Shown here: positions 16,144-20,103 of the stretch, piece after piece | Layout: each line of letters starts with the position of its first letter | Numbering within the stretch: the stretch's first letter is position 1 | From: Acidisphaera sp035272265 | GTDB lineage: Bacteria; Pseudomonadota; Alphaproteobacteria; Acetobacterales; Acetobacteraceae | DNA length: 20,103 bases | Direction of reading: 5' to 3' | Assembly: GCA_035272265.1 (NCBI GenBank) | Contig: DATEQV010000192.1 | Location: forward strand, 1 to 20,103 | The notes under the pieces: model-generated | What the model was told of the DNA's origin: nothing | Databases searched by the model: none | Seen by the model: only the letters and a program-made list of their open reading frames with translations | Program-made: the position numbers and the translations under genes

Positions 16144-17591
16144 CAATCGATCCCGCCTCCGTCGCCGGCAAGACCCTCGACGTCGCGGAGCGCACCGACG
16201 TCCTCGTCGTCGGCGCCGGGGGCGCCGGCATCGCCGCGGCGCTGGACGCGCGCCGGCAAGGTGCCGCGGTGGTGCTGGTCGACGAAAATCCCGTTCCGGC
16301 CGAAACGATGGGCGACGACATCCCGATGCTGTGGGGCGGGGCCGCGTCCGGTGCCGCGCGCAACCGCACCGCCATGACCGAGGCGCTGCTCGCCGCACGC
16401 CCGGGCCTGGCCACGGCGGTCGAGGCCGGGGTGGACGTGCGGCTCGGCACGTCGTGCTGGGGCCTGTACGCGAACGGGCCGTCGGTCGGCTGGCTGCCCG
16501 GCCCCATCGCCGGCCTGGCGGACGAAACCCGCGCGTGGCTGCTCGGCGTCGGGCGCGTGGTGGTCGCCGCCGGATGCCGCGACATGGGCGTCGCCTTCGC
16601 CGGCTGGGACCTGCCCGGCGTCGCCGGCGTGCAGGCGGCCGCGTCGCTCGCCGCGCTCGGCGCCTTCGCGCCGCGCCGCGCGGTGCTGCTGGGCACGTCG
16701 GACGCCGCACTCGCAGCCGCCGACATCCTGATCGCAGCCGGCGTGACCATCGTCGCCGTGGTCGAGGTCGCGGCACCGCTCGCGGACGCCGGGCGGCTCG
16801 GCGCGCCGGTGCTGTGCGGCCATCGCGTGGTCCGTGCCGAGGGCGGGATCGACGGCGTCACCGCCCTGGTCGTTGCATCCGCAACCGGCGAGCGGCGCCT
16901 GGCCTGCGACGCCGTGCTGCTCGGCATCGGCACGGTGCCCGTGATCGAGCTGCTCGACGCCGCCGGCTGCCGCATCGTCTTCGATCCCGGTCGCGGCCAC
17001 GTCCCGCTGCTGGATGCGGCAGGCCGCACCAGCCTGCCGTTCGTCTCCGCCGTCGGCGGCTGCGCCGGCGACTTCCCCGCGCAGCCCGACATCGCCGCGT
17101 ATCGCATGGCATGGGTCGAGGCCCTGGTCCTCGACGGCGCGGACGACGTGCATGTCTGCCGCTGCGAGGACGTCACCGCGCGCGACATCCTTCACCTGCG
17201 CCCGCCGCGCTACCTGCACGCGCCGCCGTCGCGCCGCAACGATGCCAGCCTGCGCGCGCTGCTCGGCGAAGGGCCGCCCAACCCCGACCAGGTCAAGCGC
17301 CTCACGCGAGCCGGCATGGGCGTCTGCCAAGGCCGGCGTTGCCGCGAACAGGTCGCGTGCCTGCTCGCCCTCGGGACCGGCGAGCCGCTGGCGTCCGTGC
17401 CTCTGGCGACCCACCGCGCACCGGTGCGTCCGCTGCCGCTGCGCCTTGCGCAAGCCGTCGCGGAACCGCCGGACATGCGCCGCCACTGGGACACATGGTT
17501 CGGCATGTATGCGCAATACGTGCCGTACTGGGACGTCGCACCGACCTACACGGCCGCGACCCGCCCGCGCGATCCGGACGACGTCGGATGA
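16140..17591 (+). CDS. FAD/NAD(P)-type oxidoreductase with BFD-like [2Fe-2S] motif (opine oxidase A / HcnB-like)
   Basis: Alpha-type subunit of a flavoprotein amino-acid/opine dehydrogenase, 483 aa. The GTG start at 16140 overlaps the ATPase stop. The first dinucleotide fold is DVLVVGAGGAGIAAALDARR (residues 20-39); a second nucleotide-binding region starts near RRAVLLGTSDAALAAADIL. The C-terminal part has a Cys set CRC (Cys340, Cys342) and CQGRRC (Cys396, Cys401) typical of the BFD-like iron-sulfur domain in OoxA, HcnB and the sarcosine oxidase alpha family. The C-terminus extends about 80 residues past it. There is no N-terminal ferredoxin (Fer2) domain, and no separate HcnA-like ferredoxin gene was found nearby. 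Its partner is the next gene (4-bp overlap). Confidence 0.88.
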   Translation: MTIDPASVAGKTLDVAERTDVLVVGAGGAGIAAALDARRQGAAVVLVDENPVPAETMGDDIPMLWGGAASGAARNRTAMTEALLAARPGLATAVEAGVDVRLGTSCWGLYANGPSVGWLPGPIAGLADETRAWLLGVGRVVVAAGCRDMGVAFAGWDLPGVAGVQAAASLAALGAFAPRRAVLLGTSDAALAAADILIAAGVTIVAVVEVAAPLADAGRLGAPVLCGHRVVRAEGGIDGVTALVVASATGERRLACDAVLLGIGTVPVIELLDAAGCRIVFDPGRGHVPLLDAAGRTSLPFVSAVGGCAGDFPAQPDIAAYRMAWVEALVLDGADDVHVCRCEDVTARDILHLRPPRYLHAPPSRRNDASLRALLGEGPPNPDQVKRLTRAGMGVCQGRRCREQVACLLALGTGEPLASVPLATHRAPVRPLPLRLAQAVAEPPDMRRHWDTWFGMYAQYVPYWDVAPTYTAATRPRDPDDVG

Positions 17592-18718
17592 CCGGTGCAT
17601 CGGTCATCGTCGTCGGCGGAGGTGCGAGCGGCCTGTCCTCCGCATGGTGGCTCGCGCGCGAAGGCGCCGACGTGCTCGTCATCGAGCGCGGGCTCGTCGG
17701 CTGGGAGGCCTCGGGCCGCAACGGCGGCGGCTGCTCGCACCACTTCAGCCCGCTGTTCGCCGAGGAGCAGCGGCTGTGGCCGCAGATGGACGCGCTGCTC
17801 GGCTACCCCACCGAGTTCCAGCCCCACCGCATCCGCATCGCGCTGACCGAGCGGCAGATGCGGCTGTACGGCCGCGCGGCTGCCAACGCCGCCCGCCAGG
17901 GCTTCGCCTCGGACGTGCTGGATGCCGCCGTCGTGCGCGCGGCGGTACCGCTGGCGGGCGATGCTACTGTCGGCGGCTATCACTACCGCTTCGGCGGCCA
18001 CGCCAACCCGCATCGCACAGTGCAGGCCTATGCCTGGGCGATGCAAGATCTCGGCGGCCGTCTGATGCAGCACACGCAGGTGCTCGGCTTCGAGCACCGC
18101 GCCGGGCGCATCACCGCCGTCCACACGGCCCGCGGCCGTTTCGGATGTGACCATGTCGTGCTGGCGGCCGGCCCCGCGACCGCGCGGCTGGCGCGGCTGC
18201 TGGACGTGCATGTGCCGATGCTGCCGGCCCGCGCCGAGATGATCGTCACCGAACCGCTGCCGCTGCTGCCGTTGGGCGGCGTGGACGGCAACGGGCTCTA
18301 CGGCCGGCAGACCCTGCGCGGCGACCTCGCCTATGGCGGCGGCCCGCACGAATGGCTGGCCGACGGCGACGCGCCGCTGCCGAATGCCGGCACGCCGCTC
18401 GCGTTGCACATCGCCGCGCGCCTCGCCGAGCTGTTCCCCCGCGCCGCCCACGCCCGCGTCATCCGCAGCTGGGCCGGCATCGTCGAGAACACCCCCGACG
18501 GGCGCCCCGTGATCGAGCGCCTGTCCGACCCAGCCAACGTCGTGCTGGTCACCCTGTCCAGCATCGGCTTCGGCCTGTCGCCCGCGACCGGACACGCCGT
18601 GCAGCAACTGGTGATGCACGGCGCTTGCACGTTCGCCGACCTCAGCTCGCTGTCGTTGCGGCGATTTGCCGGCCTGGAGCCCGACTGGGCCCGCCTTCAA
18701 GGCTGGGAGGTGCGGTAG
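17588..18718 (+). CDS. FAD-dependent oxidoreductase, DadA/OoxB/HcnC-like catalytic subunit
   Basis: D-amino-acid-oxidase-fold flavoenzyme, 376 aa, ATG at 17588 overlapping the previous stop by ATGA. The FAD motif is SVIVVGGGASGLSSAWWLAREG, followed by WEASGRNGGGCSHHF, a flavin-contact feature of the DAO/OoxB/SoxB family. The C-terminal RSWAGIVENTPDGRPVI is the usual DAO-family signature. It likely oxidises a C-N bond of an amino acid, opine or related amine, together with the preceding subunit; the substrate is unknown. It is the last gene of the uptake/oxidation operon. Its 3' end overlaps the convergent amidohydrolase remnant by 22 bases. Confidence 0.9.
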   Translation: MTGASVIVVGGGASGLSSAWWLAREGADVLVIERGLVGWEASGRNGGGCSHHFSPLFAEEQRLWPQMDALLGYPTEFQPHRIRIALTERQMRLYGRAAANAARQGFASDVLDAAVVRAAVPLAGDATVGGYHYRFGGHANPHRTVQAYAWAMQDLGGRLMQHTQVLGFEHRAGRITAVHTARGRFGCDHVVLAAGPATARLARLLDVHVPMLPARAEMIVTEPLPLLPLGGVDGNGLYGRQTLRGDLAYGGGPHEWLADGDAPLPNAGTPLALHIAARLAELFPRAAHARVIRSWAGIVENTPDGRPVIERLSDPANVVLVTLSSIGFGLSPATGHAVQQLVMHGACTFADLSSLSLRRFAGLEPDWARLQGWEVR

Positions 18719-18870
18719 ATCCGCCGCGCGGTATCGCAGAAGAACGCCGCCTGCTCCTCGCGCGTGTAGCGGGCGAGGATCCGCCGCATGCCCAGCATGA
18801 TCTCGTCGAAGCGCGCGCACAGGCTGTCGACCGGAAAGTTGCTGCCGAACACAAGCGTCTCCCCCTTCGA
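18697..18870 (-). pseudogene. C-terminal remnant of an amidohydrolase (amidohydro_2, COG3618-like)
   Basis: The - strand reads TLVFGSNFPVDSLCARF, then about 35 further codons ending DTARRIYRTSQP and a stop at 18697-18699. This is the usual C-terminal ~50 residues of a metal-dependent TIM-barrel amidohydrolase (FGSNFPVD ... DTAxRxYR). Upstream of about 18865 the similarity stops abruptly, and there is no room for the missing ~220 residues before pdxA ends at 18937. The gene has lost its front, probably by a deletion that brought pdxA next to it. It is unlikely to be functional. The overlap with the convergent oxidoreductase gene suggests the original gene was intact here. Confidence 0.7.
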
Positions 18871-18898
18871 GGGTTTGGCGGCCCGTCCCGTTCTACAT

Positions 18899-18918
18899 GA
18901 AAACCAGCTATCCGCTGG
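18899..18918 (-). terminator. pdxA: Probable intrinsic terminator of pdxA
   Basis: On the - strand, 19 bases after the pdxA stop, CCAGC-GGATA-GCTGG forms a 5-bp stem that is directly followed by TTTT. Spacing and the T-run fit a Rho-independent terminator, though the stem is short. Confidence 0.5.
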
Positions 18919-18936
18919 ATCGGCCGGCCGGCCGCG

Positions 18937-19938
18937 TCAGCCCGCCATGCGGGCGGCCAGCAGCAGAGCAGCCCGGCTCGCGCCAAGATTGGCGATGCCC
19001 TTGCCCGCGATGTCGTAGGCCGAGCCGTGCGCCGGCGTGCAGATCGGGAACGGGAACCCGGCCAGCAGCGTCACGCCGTGGTCGAAGCCGAGCAGCTTCA
19101 TCGCGATCTGCCCCTGGTCGTGGTACATCGTCAGCACGGCGTCGAAATCGCCGCGCTTGGCGCGCAGGAACACCGTGTCGGGCGGGAAGGGGCCGTCGGC
19201 TTCGATGCCCTCGGCGATTGCGTCCCGCACCGCCGGCAGGATCTCCGCTTCGTCCTCGTGACCGAAATTGCCGCCGTCGCCGGCATGCGGATTGAGGCCG
19301 GCCACCGCGATCCGGGGCTTGGCGATACCGCTGCCGCGCAACATCGTGTCGGTCAGGCGGATGCGGCGCAGCACCGCATCCCGCTTGATCAGCGCCGCCA
19401 CGGCCGACAGCGGCACATGCGACGTCACGCGCGCGTTCCACAGGCCTTCGAGGATGTTGAACTCGCTCGCCTCGACGTCGATGCCGAGCACGCCTTCGGT
19501 GTAGCTGATCTCATCGTCGTAGGGCGGGTGCGCCATGCGGTTCGCAGCCTTGTTGAACGGCGTGAAGCACACCGCACCGGCGCGCCCCGACGCCGCGAGC
19601 TTCAGGCAGGTCCTGTAGTTCGCCAGCGCAAACGCCCCGCCTTCGCGCGACGCGACGCCGACCTTGATGCTGTCCGGATCGAGGTGGCCGAGATCGACGA
19701 AATACGTCGCCGCGGGTGCGGCCTGATCGTCCCGCGCGGTCGGCAGATCGGGCGAGACGCCGGCGATGCCGCACGCGCGATCGAACACTCTTCGGTCGCC
19801 GACGATGATCAGCTCGGCCGCACCACGCACCGCAGCATCGGCCGCAAGCTTGGCCGCAAGCTCCGGTCCGATGCCGGCCGGGTCGCCGATGGCCAGAGCG
19901 AGGACGGTTTTCGAACCCGATGATGCGGATCCTGCCAC
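18937..19938 (-). CDS. pdxA: 4-hydroxythreonine-4-phosphate dehydrogenase family protein (PdxA or PdxA2)
   Basis: NAD-dependent, metal-requiring dehydrogenase, 333 aa (E. coli PdxA 329). The N-terminal motif is LALAIGDPAGIGPEL. The three metal-binding histidines are His174 (TSHVPLS), His218 (NPHAGDGG) and His273 (MYHDQGQ), in step with E. coli His166, 211 and 266. TPAHGSAYDIAGKG lies near the end. The start is GTG 19938, preceded by GGGAGG with 7-base spacing; the open frame continues to 20046 but has no SD there. In vitamin B6 synthesis pdxA usually sits with ksgA; here it is beside an amidohydrolase remnant and a LacI-like tail, so it may be the catabolic PdxA2 type acting on four-carbon sugar-acid phosphates (inference). 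Confidence 0.92.
   Translation of the reverse strand: MAGSASSGSKTVLALAIGDPAGIGPELAAKLAADAAVRGAAELIIVGDRRVFDRACGIAGVSPDLPTARDDQAAPAATYFVDLGHLDPDSIKVGVASREGGAFALANYRTCLKLAASGRAGAVCFTPFNKAANRMAHPPYDDEISYTEGVLGIDVEASEFNILEGLWNARVTSHVPLSAVAALIKRDAVLRRIRLTDTMLRGSGIAKPRIAVAGLNPHAGDGGNFGHEDEAEILPAVRDAIAEGIEADGPFPPDTVFLRAKRGDFDAVLTMYHDQGQIAMKLLGFDHGVTLLAGFPFPICTPAHGSAYDIAGKGIANLGASRAALLLAARMAG
18940..18954. repeat. Perfect inverted repeat at the pdxA 3' end
   Basis: GCCCGC-CAT-GCGGGC, a 6-bp stem with a 3-base loop, overlaps the last codons of pdxA (stop at 18937-18939). It may help protect or end the transcript together with the terminator beyond it. There is no T-run next to it. Confidence 0.4.
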
Positions 19939-20002
19939 TGCCGTTCCTCCCTTGGCTGCCGGACCGTAGCACCCGGAAGCAGTTGCCAACAATGCGACTT
20001 GC

Positions 20003-20103
20003 TTATGGCCGCGCCCGTCGGACGGGCCGCTTCGTTTCCGCGGCAACCAGACGCCGCTTCGCCGGTCCGTCGATCAGGCGCAGCAGCATTTCGGCAGCGC
20101 GGC
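20003..20103 (-). CDS. C-terminal end of a probable LacI-family regulator (partial)
   Basis: Last 32-33 codons of a gene entering from the right edge of the window, stop TAA at 20003-20005. The sequence reads RAAEMLLRLIDGPAKRRLV and then a basic tail KRPVRRARP. AAEMLLRLIDG followed by an Arg-rich run is how many LacI/PurR-type regulators end (AAELLLRRIEG...RR). No DNA-binding part is in view, so the assignment is tentative. It sits 64 bp upstream of pdxA on the same strand and could regulate it. Confidence 0.5.
   Translation of the reverse strand, partial: RAAEMLLRLIDGPAKRRLVAAETKRPVRRARP

Noticed and set aside
15816..17600. 594-codon open frame on the - strand, and several others antisense to the oxidase operon
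   Set aside because: These are shadows of genes with clear motifs and 4-base overlaps on the + strand; the translations have no recognisable domains.
18863..18876. CCCT-TCG-AGGG-TTT hairpin as terminator of the + strand oxidase operon
   Set aside because: The 4-bp stem and three T residues are too weak, and the site lies inside the amidohydrolase remnant near its breakpoint.

Overview
The window is a 20.1-kb piece of a GC-rich bacterial chromosome. The long spurious open frames on both strands, heavy G/C use at third codon positions, frequent GTG/TTG starts, 4-base stop/start overlaps and gene families all suggest an alphaproteobacterium, perhaps an Acetobacteraceae/Rhodospirillales-like one. 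That placement is inference; no rRNA, tRNA or marker gene was found.

Region 1 (1-6945, + strand) is a selenium-dependent respiratory formate oxidation locus: selD (selenophosphate synthetase, TTG start), fdnG, fdnH, fdnI and fdhE. The key point is that fdnG is one gene at 1278-4382. Its in-frame TGA at 1875-1877 is a selenocysteine codon (Sec200), followed at once by a bacterial SECIS hairpin (1881-1910) with a bulged U and a GU-containing apical loop. A naive gene caller would split it into two ORFs. SelD makes the selenium donor, FdnGHI is the Tat-exported membrane formate dehydrogenase, and FdhE is its maturation factor. selA, selB and selC are not in the window.

Region 2 (6986-11789) is mixed. 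On the - strand are an RTX-type putative type I secreted protein with two repeat blocks (6986-8761) and a PEBP/YbhB-family protein (8944-9396). On the + strand are a Cys-type glutathione peroxidase, a secreted caspase-like (C14) protein and a Tat-like-signal L,D-transpeptidase. The last two overlap by 7 bases.

Region 3 (11843-18718, + strand) is a tightly packed uptake-and-oxidation operon: a monomeric sarcosine oxidase/SolA-like flavoenzyme, an amino-acid-type ABC importer (binding protein, two permeases, ATPase) and a two-subunit flavoprotein dehydrogenase resembling opine oxidase OoxA/OoxB or HcnB/HcnC. The layout recalls opine catabolic operons. The ATPase gene has an amber TAG exactly at the Q-loop glutamine codon with the frame otherwise intact, so the importer may be broken, or suppression or a sequencing error is involved.

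Region 4 (18697-20103, - strand) holds the C-terminal remnant of an amidohydrolase, a complete pdxA-family gene with a good SD and GTG start and a likely intrinsic terminator, and the last ~33 codons of what looks like a LacI-family regulator. This looks like the edge of a partly decayed sugar-acid-type catabolic cluster.

No mobile element, CRISPR array or RNA gene was seen. No gene-free stretch exceeds 300 bases; the largest is 8762-8943, which contains two hairpins.
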